Shown here piece by piece: positions 1 to 7,769 of a stretch of DNA of 64,000 nt. The translations under genes were made by a program, and so were the position numbers. The stretch is taken from the NCBI RefSeq assembly GCF_900114015.1, contig NZ_FORN01000002.1, positions 124,001 to 188,000 of the forward strand. The letters are read 5' to 3'. The notes below the pieces were generated by a model. The model ran no database searches. It was given only the letters and a program-made list of their open reading frames with translations, and was not told the origin of the DNA. This DNA is from Caulobacter sp. UNC279MFTsu5.1 (GTDB taxonomy: Bacteria; Pseudomonadota; Alphaproteobacteria; Caulobacterales; Caulobacteraceae). How positions within the stretch are numbered: the stretch's first letter is position 1; the number at the start of each line of letters is the position of its first letter.

Positions 1-77
1 TTTCCAAAAAGCAGTTGCGTTGGACACCAAGATGCGGAAAAACTTCCCGTGTTTCCAGGGCTCCGCCGATATTTAGC

Positions 78-226
78 CGGGTCAGATTTGTCCCTGGGGG
101 TGGGACATTTTCGTCTCCCCGGCCAGGTCGTCCATGTCCCTCGAATAATGATCCATGCGCCAGTATCCGCTGGCGAACGATCCCCATTATGCCCAGACCC
201 CGGGTCAATTTGACCTGGGGGTGAGG
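78..226. repeat. Two imperfect direct repeats at the left edge
   Basis: Two related segments, about 78-106 and 200-226, share a CCGGGTCA...TTTG..CC..TGGGGGTG core separated by roughly 95 bp. Repeated GTCAATTTGACC-like blocks of this kind occur near the ends of IS21-type elements, so this may be the end of an insertion sequence lying mostly left of the window. That reading is inference; no transposase gene is visible. Nothing else is recognisable in positions 1-321. Confidence 0.4.
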
Positions 227-321
227 TGTAGAACAAGTGTTTGAATGGGGCGCGTGGTCCAGACCGCCGTGATCCGTCGAAAAACGACATACGCCGCCCA
301 TGAAACCGCTATGGTCTATCC

Positions 322-591
322 ATGGTCCCGCTTCAGAGTTTCACCTTCGTCTGTCTCGCCGACAATCAGGTGGCCACATATGTGGATGTCCAGGAGTTGG
401 CGCCGGCCGCGGTTCGCCAGCACGCCATCCAGCTTCTGCGTGAACATGCCAGCGCCGCCACGATCGAAGTGTGGCGCGACGACGTGGTCTGGGAAGTGGT
501 CGGCCGTGACGGGGTGCGTGCGATCGCTGGCGGGCGAGAGGCCGCCGAGCCGGCATCCGACGAGACCGCATCCACCGCGGCGGCGGTCTGA
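322..591 (+). CDS. Small hypothetical protein
   Basis: An 89-residue acidic protein with a strand/helix-like N-terminal half (LQSFTFVCLADNQVATYVDV) and an Ala/Thr-rich tail. I do not recognise a named domain. It lies ahead of the ParB-like gene on the same strand, where small accessory proteins of integrative elements are common, and its codon use fits the surrounding high-GC genes. The ribosome binding site before the ATG is weak. It may be a genuine short accessory gene of the mobile element, but an overlapping frame is also open, so the call is moderate. Confidence 0.45.
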   Translation: MVPLQSFTFVCLADNQVATYVDVQELAPAAVRQHAIQLLREHASAATIEVWRDDVVWEVVGRDGVRAIAGGREAAEPASDETASTAAAV

Positions 592-922
592 CCTGAACGC
601 GCCTGCGGTCGGTGCGATGCCTCACCGATACGACGCGGCCACCCCCTAACCCATGTTCGTGATCGGCGCGCTCGCTTGCGATCGCGTCTTCCTAGACGGC
701 CGGCCCTTAGGCCAGCCGGCGTGCTGGGGCTCTGCCCCCAGCGCACTCCGGATCGGCTTCCGCCCAGCTTCGGGCGTGAGACGGCGACCGGACAGGTCGG
801 CAGGAACGCCCTGCAGCCGGGTCCCCGCGAAGCCGCCCCTCCGTTTGCCCCCCGGTCTCGCCGACAGGCGCCGGGTTCGAGCGCGCCCTTTGCGCTCGAA
901 CCCGTCAGCCCAGGAGGCTAAA
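592..922 (+). promoter_or_regulatory. Structured leader before the ParB-TraG chimera
   Basis: No gene is supported here. The segment carries successive inverted repeats: GCCGGC arms at about 700-720, a GCTGGGG/CCCC(C)AGC hairpin at 723-742, and a perfect 12-bp stem GGGTTCGAGCGC (873-884) with GCGCTCGAACCC (892-903) around a 7-nt loop. The last stem ends 8 nt before an AGGAGG ribosome binding site (912-917), with the ATG at 923. This could be a cis-acting RNA structure or a binding site for a partition or replication protein; the function is not known. Confidence 0.4.
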
Positions 923-1927
923 ATGACGACCTCACAGACCGCCGCCGTCGCCCAGCAAGGCGAAGTGCGAGACATTCCCCTCAACCGCCTGAAGGCCTCG
1001 CCCAAGAACGTCCGGCGCGTGGGCCACCCGCCGGAGGTGATCGAAGAGCGCGCCGCCTCGATCAAGGCCAAGGGCGTGTTGCAGCCCCTCGTGGTCGAAC
1101 CCGAGACCAAGGGCGGCCAGCAGACCGGCTACTATCTCGTCAGCATCGGGGAGGGGCGTCGCCAAGCCCTGCGCCTGCTGGCCAAGCGCAAGGTCTTGGC
1201 CAAGACCGTGCCGGTGCGCTGCGTTGTCGACACGGTCAACGACCCCTCCGAGGTCTCCCTGGACGAGAATATCAGCCGCGAGTCCAACCAGATCGCCAAG
1301 GCTTACGGCGAGAACAATTCTATCCTGGACAACTGCCATGTCCGGGTCGCCTTCGCCACGAACGACGAGCGCACCGCACGGCGGATCAGCGACAGCCTCG
1401 GCACCGCCACCGAGATGCGGGCAATGAAGAACTACGCCGGGCATCGGCTCTCTCCATGGCTCGGCCATTTGATGGTCAGCCGCCAGGAAACCGCCCGTCC
1501 GCTGCTGACGCCCGGCGAGGTGATGCAACTGCCGCCCGACCAGGCCGTGGTCCAGGTGTCGGGACTAGCGCCGATCCGGGCTCAGAAGATCCGCTACTAC
1601 GCCGACCCGCGGCTGGCCGAACGTGTGCAGGCGCCACCAAGGGATCTCTCGGCGATCTCGGCGGATACGCCCACGGAATGGGCCCAGGTTATCGAAGGCG
1701 CCAGCGGCAAGGCCCGGTCAAGCGAGGGTGGCGACGAGGGCGGGCTGAAGCTGGAGCCGGAGCTGCCCGGCCTGGAGGATCCAGCGCCGACCACGCCGCC
1801 AGACGAGGCACCCTGGTCCGAGCCCGAAGATGGCGACGACGAGTCCCAGCAGGCCGAGCAGGCCCGCCGCTTCCGCTCGGCGGCGCGTCAGGCCGCGCTC
1901 GATCCTGATGACGGAATCCCGCTGTGA
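923..1927 (+). CDS. Chimeric ParB N-domain / TraG (VirD4) C-terminal protein
   Basis: A 334-residue protein that joins two unrelated families in one frame. Residues 13-120 are a ParB/Srx-type N-terminal domain, with the PLNRLKASPKNVRR strand and the nucleotide-binding GEGRRQA box. From about residue 121 (nt 1283) the sequence becomes the C-terminal part of a conjugal coupling protein TraG/VirD4, including NNSILDNCHVRV, the ATNDERTARRISDSLGTATE stretch, LLTPGEVMQLP and an acidic tail. The TraG Walker motifs and transmembrane segments are absent. The ATG at 923 is chosen for the AGGAGG at 912-917; the upstream open frame has no coding character. An in-frame deletion that removed the ParB C-terminus, intervening transfer genes and most of traG explains it best. 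It is unlikely to serve as a coupling ATPase. Confidence 0.85.
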   Translation: MTTSQTAAVAQQGEVRDIPLNRLKASPKNVRRVGHPPEVIEERAASIKAKGVLQPLVVEPETKGGQQTGYYLVSIGEGRRQALRLLAKRKVLAKTVPVRCVVDTVNDPSEVSLDENISRESNQIAKAYGENNSILDNCHVRVAFATNDERTARRISDSLGTATEMRAMKNYAGHRLSPWLGHLMVSRQETARPLLTPGEVMQLPPDQAVVQVSGLAPIRAQKIRYYADPRLAERVQAPPRDLSAISADTPTEWAQVIEGASGKARSSEGGDEGGLKLEPELPGLEDPAPTTPPDEAPWSEPEDGDDESQQAEQARRFRSAARQAALDPDDGIPL

Positions 1928-1934
1928 GGCCGCG

Positions 1935-2342
1935 ATGAAGGTTCAGACCAAGGTGTTCCTGAGCCGCGACCTGTCGCTGGCTCTGGATGCGGCAGCGCGG
2001 AGAATGCGCCGCTCCAAGTCGGAGATCATGCAGGCGGCCCTGGCTTCGTTCCTGTCAGCGGATGGCGATGAGGCCAAGGAGGCGGCGGTTGTGCGTCGGC
2101 TTGATCGGATGAGCCGGGAGCTGGAACGGATCCAGCGCGACGTGACGATCTCGAACGAGGCGGTGGCGCTGTTCGTCAAGGCGTGGCTGACGGCGACGCC
2201 GGTGCTGGCCGAAGCCGATCAGCGGGCGCAGTCGGCCAAGGGGCAGGAGAGGTATCTCGGCTTTCTGGAGGCGTTGGGCAGGCGATTGGAGACTGGCAAG
2301 CTGCTGCGCACGGAAGTCCCGGTGGAAAGTTCAGTCAGCTGA
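1935..2342 (+). CDS. Ribbon-helix-helix (CopG-like) protein of the tra/trb cluster
   Basis: A 135-residue protein whose first 45 residues (KVFLSRDLSLALDAAARRMRRS) look like a ribbon-helix-helix DNA-binding fold, followed by a helical region with a predicted coiled segment and a hydrophobic helix. Genes of this type normally lie between traG and trbB in alphaproteobacterial integrative elements. Its position just 7 nt after the TraG tail keeps that order. It probably binds DNA to control transfer genes or assists relaxosome assembly. Here the usual next gene, trbB, is displaced almost 4 kb by the inserted ABC-3C operon, whose last stop codon lies only 5 bp beyond this gene on the other strand. 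Confidence 0.75.
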   Translation: MKVQTKVFLSRDLSLALDAAARRMRRSKSEIMQAALASFLSADGDEAKEAAVVRRLDRMSRELERIQRDVTISNEAVALFVKAWLTATPVLAEADQRAQSAKGQERYLGFLEALGRRLETGKLLRTEVPVESSVS

Positions 2343-2347
2343 CGCCT

Positions 2348-4258
2348 TCATTTCACGTCGAGCGTGTGTCGCGCCTGCGAATACTCTCCGCCGACGACGT
2401 AGGGGCTTCCCGCTAGTTCAGGAGCGATCTTCGACGTCGAAAAGATAAGTTGGTGGTCTACCTTCGCGGCCGCGCTTTCTTGCAAAATAATCCGTTGGAA
2501 GTTCCAGGATCTCTCCGGGACCATCCCCTTGTCTTCGATATTGTCCATCAGCATGAAGCGGGGGAGGTTGAATTTAGGATCATTCAATGAGGTGACGAAC
2601 AGACTGAGAAGAAAGCCGTTTTTCAAGACAACCATGCCGCTCGCGCTGCCTACCCGATTTTTGTCTCCATTAATGGCGATCCAGTCATCAGCGAAATCGA
2701 AAGTAACGGAGTCGATGTCACCGAAGTCGCTATGCTCGTGTAGGTCCCGATCTAGTATGTCCTTCAGGTTCTCCGAGATCGCCGTGTAGGCGATCGCCTT
2801 TCGTCGTTGTTGAGCGGTCTCGGTCGCAGAAATCTTATCCTTCATTTCTACGATACGTTCGTTTAGGCGTGCCTTCTCGGTCGTAAGCCTGTCGATTTCT
2901 TGTGCAAGTGTTTGCCTTTGTTCGAGTTGCGCAATCTGGCTATCGAGAAACCCGATTTGGCGGCTGACGTCGGCCAGCATGTTCTCGAACTTCGAGGATG
3001 CGCCGCGTCGTCCCAACTCACTTGCCGAAAGCGCCGTCCGTAGAGCTGTGTTGGCTGATCTCAGGCGCGACTTGAGGGAGATAAGTTCGGCCTCACGAGA
3101 TTCTTGAAGGCTCCGGGACTCGTCAATCTGCATTTGCAGATCGAGCTTCACCGCGAGTGCGCGACTCTCGTCTTCGCCTTCGGTCCGGGCCTCGCCGCAA
3201 AGGTGGCAAGATTTATCACTGTGCTCGTGAGTTGCCGCTAACGGTGAGAAGCAAGATGGGCAGAATTCGAAACGCACGGCTCCCAATGCGAAGAAAGTAG
3301 AAGCGGCGTCGTCGAACTCATCGATTGCCAGAGAGAGGTGATCGATAAACTGATCTGCATCGGTTAGTTCGAACTCAAGCGTCTCGATTTGATCCGTTAG
3401 GTTCGCAACGAGCGCCTTTGCTGTAGCGAGTTCTTTCCGCTGCCGCTTCACGAGTTGATCGGCTTCGGCGCTCGAAAATGCCTCCTCCGCGCGCTCCAGG
3501 AGGTCGTCCAGCTGGGCCTGCAAGGTTGCTCGGCGATGATTGGATTCGAGCAGTGCTGCCGTGATTTGTTCTCCCAACACATTGTCGCCATGGCTGCTGG
3601 CGATGGCGATGAGGCTGCGAAGGCGAGTGGAAACTTCAGAGTATTCCTTTTCCCGTTCGCGAAGGAAAAGCTGTAGGGCGTATAGGTCATAGCCGCCGAG
3701 GCCGCAGAGCAGATCGCCGACTGCTTGGCGCGTCTGCCAAGTGTCGAAAGTCTCGACGCGGAATATACGCTGGATAGGCGTCAACTGATCCGAGTACAGT
3801 ACTCGGAGAAGCTGGTGCATCGTTATATTGCTCACCCCGTCGCTAATAGCCTCCGGTATCCCGATGGCATTGAATAGGACTTGGCTGAAGCTATAACCGT
3901 TGTCAGGCCGGCGGTAGGGGAAGGTCTCCCAGGTCCGCATATCCGCTGAAACGGCCTCGTCGTAGGAACCGAAGTAGATTTGCATCGGACGTCCGCCTGT
4001 ATCAGAGACGTCGCGACGGATGGTGATTATTGATTTTCCCGCCGTGATTTCGGCCAGTACATAGGTCGCCAGTGCGGCTTCCTTGCGCCATTCCTTGAGG
4101 TCGCCGCCAAGTGCAAAGTAAATAAAATCGGCGATCGTGCTTTTACCCGACCCATTTGAGCCGTGTATAATGTTCACGCCTGAATGAAAGACCTCATCAT
4201 AGAGGATGTTCTGGTTGCGATGTACACTAAGGCGATTGATTTTGAGAAGACCGGTCAC
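2348..4258 (-). CDS. SMC/Rad50-like ABC ATPase of an ABC-3C system
   Basis: A 636-residue ATPase. A Walker A P-loop GSNGSGKST lies at residues 33-41, followed by long coiled-coil arms (about 200-315 and 365-500). Between the arms is a four-cysteine knuckle (C333, C336, C351, C354) like a Rad50 zinc hook. The C-terminal half-ATPase has a Walker B-like segment MLMDNIEDKG (about 569-578), with Asp-Asn in place of the usual Asp-Glu, a variation I associate with ABC-3C ATPases. It starts with an ATG overlapping the stop of the middle-component gene by 4 nt. The sequence is clearly lower in GC than the flanking trb genes, a sign of transfer. Likely role: sensing DNA or invader structures and triggering the hydrolase encoded first in the operon. 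Confidence 0.85.
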   Translation of the reverse strand: MTGLLKINRLSVHRNQNILYDEVFHSGVNIIHGSNGSGKSTIADFIYFALGGDLKEWRKEAALATYVLAEITAGKSIITIRRDVSDTGGRPMQIYFGSYDEAVSADMRTWETFPYRRPDNGYSFSQVLFNAIGIPEAISDGVSNITMHQLLRVLYSDQLTPIQRIFRVETFDTWQTRQAVGDLLCGLGGYDLYALQLFLREREKEYSEVSTRLRSLIAIASSHGDNVLGEQITAALLESNHRRATLQAQLDDLLERAEEAFSSAEADQLVKRQRKELATAKALVANLTDQIETLEFELTDADQFIDHLSLAIDEFDDAASTFFALGAVRFEFCPSCFSPLAATHEHSDKSCHLCGEARTEGEDESRALAVKLDLQMQIDESRSLQESREAELISLKSRLRSANTALRTALSASELGRRGASSKFENMLADVSRQIGFLDSQIAQLEQRQTLAQEIDRLTTEKARLNERIVEMKDKISATETAQQRRKAIAYTAISENLKDILDRDLHEHSDFGDIDSVTFDFADDWIAINGDKNRVGSASGMVVLKNGFLLSLFVTSLNDPKFNLPRFMLMDNIEDKGMVPERSWNFQRIILQESAAAKVDHQLIFSTSKIAPELAGSPYVVGGEYSQARHTLDVK

Positions 4259-4770
4259 GCGGCTATTGCCCGAGTAGGGAGGCCCGCTTTGCGATAGACG
4301 CTGTTGGCGCCCCGCAACGGCAAGGTCGAGAACGATTTGACAAGGAAATTGGTTATTCCACCGTCGGTGCTGTTTCTCTCCAGCGCGCGGTCTTTGAGCT
4401 GTTCTGGGAGCAGTGACAAATCGATTGCCAGCAATCCCTGTTGCATCTGCAGTGGAGACGCGAGCCCGCGAGCTGCGAGTTGGGCTACGGCTGAGTTTTG
4501 ATAGAGCCTCAGATCCTGAAATACGGCTGCGGGGCTCGGTAGGCGTATGAAGATCTTTTCCGGACGTGGAATATCGAGCGCCCGAAAGGCCGCTTTCACC
4601 TCTTGCGGCATCGAAGTGCGATGCAGGAGCGGCGGGTAAAGAAGGAACATGTCTAGGATACGCGCGCGCTCAAGCTCCAGCGGAGCACCGTTGGCGATGA
4701 CCAGCCGGATGAGCCGAAACGCGCAGTGGTAGGCGTCTCGCGATGAGTGCCAGACACGAAGATTAGCCAT
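4255..4770 (-). CDS. ABC-3C middle component-like protein
   Basis: A 171-residue, mostly helical protein with the N-terminal pattern WHSSRDAYHCAFRLIRLV, then an Arg-Ile-Leu-Asp-Phe-like helix (RARILDMFLLYPPLL). These features resemble the small middle-component families described for ABC three-component systems; the exact family number (MC5-like by memory) is uncertain. It overlaps the hydrolase gene by 8 nt and the ATPase gene by 4 nt, so all three are translationally coupled. In such systems the middle component is thought to link the ATPase sensor to the effector. No enzymatic motif is seen. Confidence 0.7.
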   Translation of the reverse strand: MANLRVWHSSRDAYHCAFRLIRLVIANGAPLELERARILDMFLLYPPLLHRTSMPQEVKAAFRALDIPRPEKIFIRLPSPAAVFQDLRLYQNSAVAQLAARGLASPLQMQQGLLAIDLSLLPEQLKDRALERNSTDGGITNFLVKSFSTLPLRGANSVYRKAGLPTRAIAA

Positions 4771-5977
4771 TGTCCCAGCTCACATGGCAGTTGCCTGCCA
4801 AATAGTAGAACGCGCTATCGACAAGCCCGGACGTACCTTCTCCGCCGTCCGCGTCATGTGCCTTCAGGCAGGGATCAAGCACCGACTCCTGGAGAGCGTG
4901 GTCAATCGTGGCGCCGTCAGTGCCGTCGGCGATGAGCGGACCGACGTATCGTCTGTATCTCGTCTCGATGTTCGACATCAGCCGGGTGTATTGTCGAACC
5001 GCCGATGGCTGGGCGATGTTGCGTTGGAGCGTCATGCTGAAGCGCTCCTTCTGCTTTTCAGCCCAAACGATCTCGGCTTGCCTGCCGGTCGCCGTCAGTT
5101 TTTCGGCCAGCGTCCGCCTATCGGAGGGCGCTTGGGACGTGAAGGCGTTGTACTCCGATTCAATAACCGCATCGCCACCTCCGCCGGAATCGTCCGAAGC
5201 GGCCGTGGTGGCGAGTAGGTCGGTGATCACCGTCGAGATCGACTGATAAAGCTGGGCGTCTCGATCGACCAACTTCGTGATGGAAATGTGGTCGGCTTGG
5301 ATCGCTACTGGATCGCATCCAAGAACGTTGGGGTTCGCTGTTGTCTGGTCGACGACCAAGACAGTCTTCGTCTTCTCGACCTCATAGTAACATTCCACAT
5401 TGAGTTCAGATTTTCCGGCCCAGTTGCTGAACCAGATGCCCAGGTCCACCAACTGGTCGCCACCGCGCTCGAGTTCGCGAATGGTCTTGGTCGTGGCGAG
5501 CCCAATGATGCGGTTCACCGCCTTGGCAAATTCAGCGCCTTGATGCGGCGTGGCGATGAAAATGACGCCGACGGTGCTGCGTCCAATCGCCTTGTGTCGC
5601 TCGCTCGAAGCATCGAGCGACTTCCTGAGCATCTGCTTGACGATCAGGCCGCCCAGGCTGTGGGTGATGAAAAGGATTGGGCGGCCCCGTGAAGGGCGGC
5701 TTGCCAACCGGTCGAGAAGGATCGTGGCGCGATCGGCTAAGCTGGCGCCGCCGCCCTTCATGAACGACGAGAAGACTGAAGAGTCGTATCCAGCCGAATA
5801 GACGTTCGCGGCCGGGAAGTCGGCGGCTAACCAGCTAGGCCAGAATTCCCCGTTGGAGTGCGTCCACGTACCCTTCAGATCGCCGGTCAGCCCATGGACG
5901 AAGATGATGTCCACTGGCGCATTGGCGCAGGGCTTTTCGCGGGCGCCCGCAACGTATTCGAGTTTTGAATCGGACAT
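4763..5977 (-). CDS. SesB/SERAC1-like alpha/beta-hydrolase effector (ABC-3C)
   Basis: A 404-residue protein. The N-terminal alpha/beta-hydrolase domain (residues 20-255) has the oxyanion strand DIIFVHGLTGD, the nucleophile elbow ITHSLGGL with Ser107, and a C-terminal ADHISITK segment that supplies the likely catalytic His230. The pattern resembles SERAC1 and the SesB esterases attached to fungal NLR-type immune receptors, which suggests lipid or ester hydrolysis. Residues about 275-404 form a separate helical domain ending in YYLAGNCHVSWD, similar to the C-terminal tails shared by ABC-3C effectors. The ATG at 5977 has a GGGGG ribosome binding site; an open frame continues 52 codons upstream without coding character. 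It is the first gene of the operon. Toxic membrane-lipid hydrolysis on activation is inference. Confidence 0.8.
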   Translation of the reverse strand: MSDSKLEYVAGAREKPCANAPVDIIFVHGLTGDLKGTWTHSNGEFWPSWLAADFPAANVYSAGYDSSVFSSFMKGGGASLADRATILLDRLASRPSRGRPILFITHSLGGLIVKQMLRKSLDASSERHKAIGRSTVGVIFIATPHQGAEFAKAVNRIIGLATTKTIRELERGGDQLVDLGIWFSNWAGKSELNVECYYEVEKTKTVLVVDQTTANPNVLGCDPVAIQADHISITKLVDRDAQLYQSISTVITDLLATTAASDDSGGGGDAVIESEYNAFTSQAPSDRRTLAEKLTATGRQAEIVWAEKQKERFSMTLQRNIAQPSAVRQYTRLMSNIETRYRRYVGPLIADGTDGATIDHALQESVLDPCLKAHDADGGEGTSGLVDSAFYYLAGNCHVSWDNG

Positions 5978-5992
5978 AAGACCCCCAGGTAG

Positions 5993-6021
5993 AGCACAGC
6001 TTGGGGGGCGCCCTATGTCAA
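5993..6021 (-). promoter_or_regulatory. Putative promoter of the ABC-3C operon
   Basis: On the minus strand a perfect TTGACA -35 box (6021-6016) is followed after 17 nt by TGTGCT, a weak -10 box, ending about 15 nt before the ATG of the hydrolase gene. It lies in the divergent gap with trbB, so the cargo operon appears to carry its own promoter. Confidence 0.35.
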
Positions 6022-6159
6022 GTTGTGGCTTGTCCGCAGTGGGGCCTCCCGCCGTTCTCCTGCCTTTGCCGCCGTTTGTACGACGCGCCGATTTGGCTGT
6101 TGAGCCAGGGCAAAACCGGGTCTTCTTACTCATCCCCGTGAGAACAACGGGGATTGGCC

Positions 6160-7116
6160 GTGCAGGCTTCCGACACCGACACCGCTCTGGACCGCAGCCG
6201 TCGCATGCTGCGCACCGCCCTGGGATCGCTGGTCCTGGCGCGGCTGGAAGACCCCGGCGTGGCCGAGGTCATGCTCAATCCCGATGGCCGGGTCTGGATC
6301 GATCGCTTCGACCAGGGCCTGGTCACCGCGGACCTGATGATCGCGCCGGCTGACGGCGAGCGGATCATTCGCCTTGTCGCCCACCATGTCGGTGTCGAGG
6401 TCCATGCCGGACAGCCACGGCTGTCGGCCGAGCTGCCCGGATCGGGCGAGCGCTTCCAGGGCCTGCTGCCGCCGCTCGTCGCCGCGCCCACCTTCTCCAT
6501 CCGAAAGCCCGCCAGCCGTGTCTTCCGCCTCGACGACTATGTCCTGGGCGGGGTGATAAGCGATGGGCAGGCCGGGGCCTTGGCTGCCGCCGTCGCCGAT
6601 CGCGCCAACATCCTGGTCGTCGGGCCGACCTCCAGCGGCAAGACCACCCTGGTCAACGCCCTGCTGGCCGAGGTCGCCGAGGCAGATGACCGCGTCGTCC
6701 TGATCGAGGACCTGCGCGAGCTGCAGTGCCCGGCCCGCAACCTCGTACCACTGCGCACTTCTGATGAGGCGGGCGTGGGCCTGGGCGATCTCGTCCGGGC
6801 CGCCCTGCGCCTGCGGCCCGACCGCATCGTGGTCGGCGAGGTGCGCGGCGGCGAGGCGCTCGACCTGGTCAAGGCCTGGGGTACGGGACATCCGGGCGGG
6901 GTGGGGACCCTTCACGCCGGCTCGGCCCTGGGCGCGCTGCTGCGTCTGGAGCAGCTGATCCAAGAGGCGGTCGTCACCGTGCCCCGCGGTCTGATCGCCG
7001 ACACCATCGACGTCATCGCCGTCTTGTCTGGCCGCGGCCGACAGCGACGGCTCGTCGAACTGGCCCGTCTTGAGGGCCTAGGCCCGGACGGCGCCTACCG
7101 GCTCAAGCCGGTCTAA
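6160..7116 (+). CDS. trbB: Conjugal transfer ATPase TrbB (VirB11-like)
   Basis: A traffic ATPase of about 318 residues that would power the mating-pair type IV secretion system at the inner membrane. It carries a Walker A loop VGPTSSGKTTL, an Asp-box/Walker B region VVLIEDLREL, and the His-box region GHPGGVGTLHAG typical of TrbB/VirB11 hexamers. The GTG at 6160 lies 6 nt after a GGGGA ribosome binding site; a TTG at 6154 is too close to it. It is the first gene of the intact trb run. It is normally coupled to the upstream RHH gene, but the inserted ABC-3C operon separates them, so it must rely on a local promoter that I cannot place confidently. Confidence 0.93.
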   Translation: MQASDTDTALDRSRRMLRTALGSLVLARLEDPGVAEVMLNPDGRVWIDRFDQGLVTADLMIAPADGERIIRLVAHHVGVEVHAGQPRLSAELPGSGERFQGLLPPLVAAPTFSIRKPASRVFRLDDYVLGGVISDGQAGALAAAVADRANILVVGPTSSGKTTLVNALLAEVAEADDRVVLIEDLRELQCPARNLVPLRTSDEAGVGLGDLVRAALRLRPDRIVVGEVRGGEALDLVKAWGTGHPGGVGTLHAGSALGALLRLEQLIQEAVVTVPRGLIADTIDVIAVLSGRGRQRRLVELARLEGLGPDGAYRLKPV

Positions 7117-7152
7117 GCCGCCCCTCCCAAACCCCCGAAAATCTGGAGCTTT

Positions 7153-7512
7153 ATGATGTCTGCTTCGCAGCATTGCCTTCGCGCGCGCCTGCTCGCCGGC
7201 ACGATGTTCGATCGTCTGGGCCATCTGGCCCTTGCCGCCAGCCTGGCGCTGGTCGCCGCGCCGGCCCAGGCGGCCGGGTCCTCCATGCCCTGGGAGGAGC
7301 CGCTCGAACAGATCCTGGAGTCGGTCGAAGGGCCCGTCGCCAAGATCATCGCCGTCATCATCATCATCATGACCGGCCTGACCCTGGCCTTCGGCGAGAC
7401 GTCCGGCGGGTCGCGACGGCTGATCCAGATCGTCTTCGGCCTGTCGATCGCCTTCGCCGCCTCCAGCTTCTTCCTGAGTTTCTTCTCGTTCGGCGGCGGG
7501 GCGCTGGTCTAA
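7153..7512 (+). CDS. trbC: Conjugal pilin TrbC (VirB2-like)
   Basis: A 119-residue precursor of the conjugative pilus subunit. A long positively charged leader and hydrophobic stretch ends in a signal-peptidase-like AAPAQAA site, followed by two transmembrane helices around KIIAVIIIIMTGLTLAF and FGLSIAFAASSFFLSFFSF, the usual prepilin layout. GGAG at 7145-7148 precedes two adjacent ATG codons (7153 and 7156); either could be used, and an internal ATG at 7204 would give a more typical leader length. Its stop overlaps the trbD start. Confidence 0.88.
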   Translation: MMSASQHCLRARLLAGTMFDRLGHLALAASLALVAAPAQAAGSSMPWEEPLEQILESVEGPVAKIIAVIIIIMTGLTLAFGETSGGSRRLIQIVFGLSIAFAASSFFLSFFSFGGGALV

Positions 7513-7766
7513 TGGCCGGTCCCTACAGCGCGCCGGTCCACCGCGCCCTGGTCGAACCGATGCTGCTGGGCGGGGCGCCGCGCGCCCTGGCCCTGGCCAA
7601 CGGCACGCTGGCGGCCGCCCTGGCCCTGGGCTTGCGGCTCTGGGTCCTGGGCGCGGCGGTGTGGTTCGCCGCCCACGTCCTGGCGGTCTGGGCCGCGCGC
7701 CACGACCCGCAGTTCGTCGAGGTTGGCCGCCGCCACGTGCGGCTGCCCGCCCGGCTGGAGGTCTGA
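7512..7766 (+). CDS. trbD: Conjugal transfer protein TrbD (VirB3-like)
   Basis: An 84-residue inner-membrane protein with one long hydrophobic hairpin (about residues 24-60) and a short C-terminal cytoplasmic part rich in Arg (VEVGRRHVRLPARLEV). Size and position between trbC and trbE match the VirB3-like component that associates with the TrbE ATPase. The start ATG shares bases with the trbC stop (TAATG), so translation is coupled. Confidence 0.85.
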   Translation: MAGPYSAPVHRALVEPMLLGGAPRALALANGTLAAALALGLRLWVLGAAVWFAAHVLAVWAARHDPQFVEVGRRHVRLPARLEV

Positions 7767-7769
7767 GCC

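Noticed and set aside
5978..6133. 52-codon N-terminal extension of the ABC-3C hydrolase
   Set aside because: Basic, unstructured sequence overlapping the promoter region; the ATG at 5977 has the ribosome binding site and begins just before the hydrolase fold.
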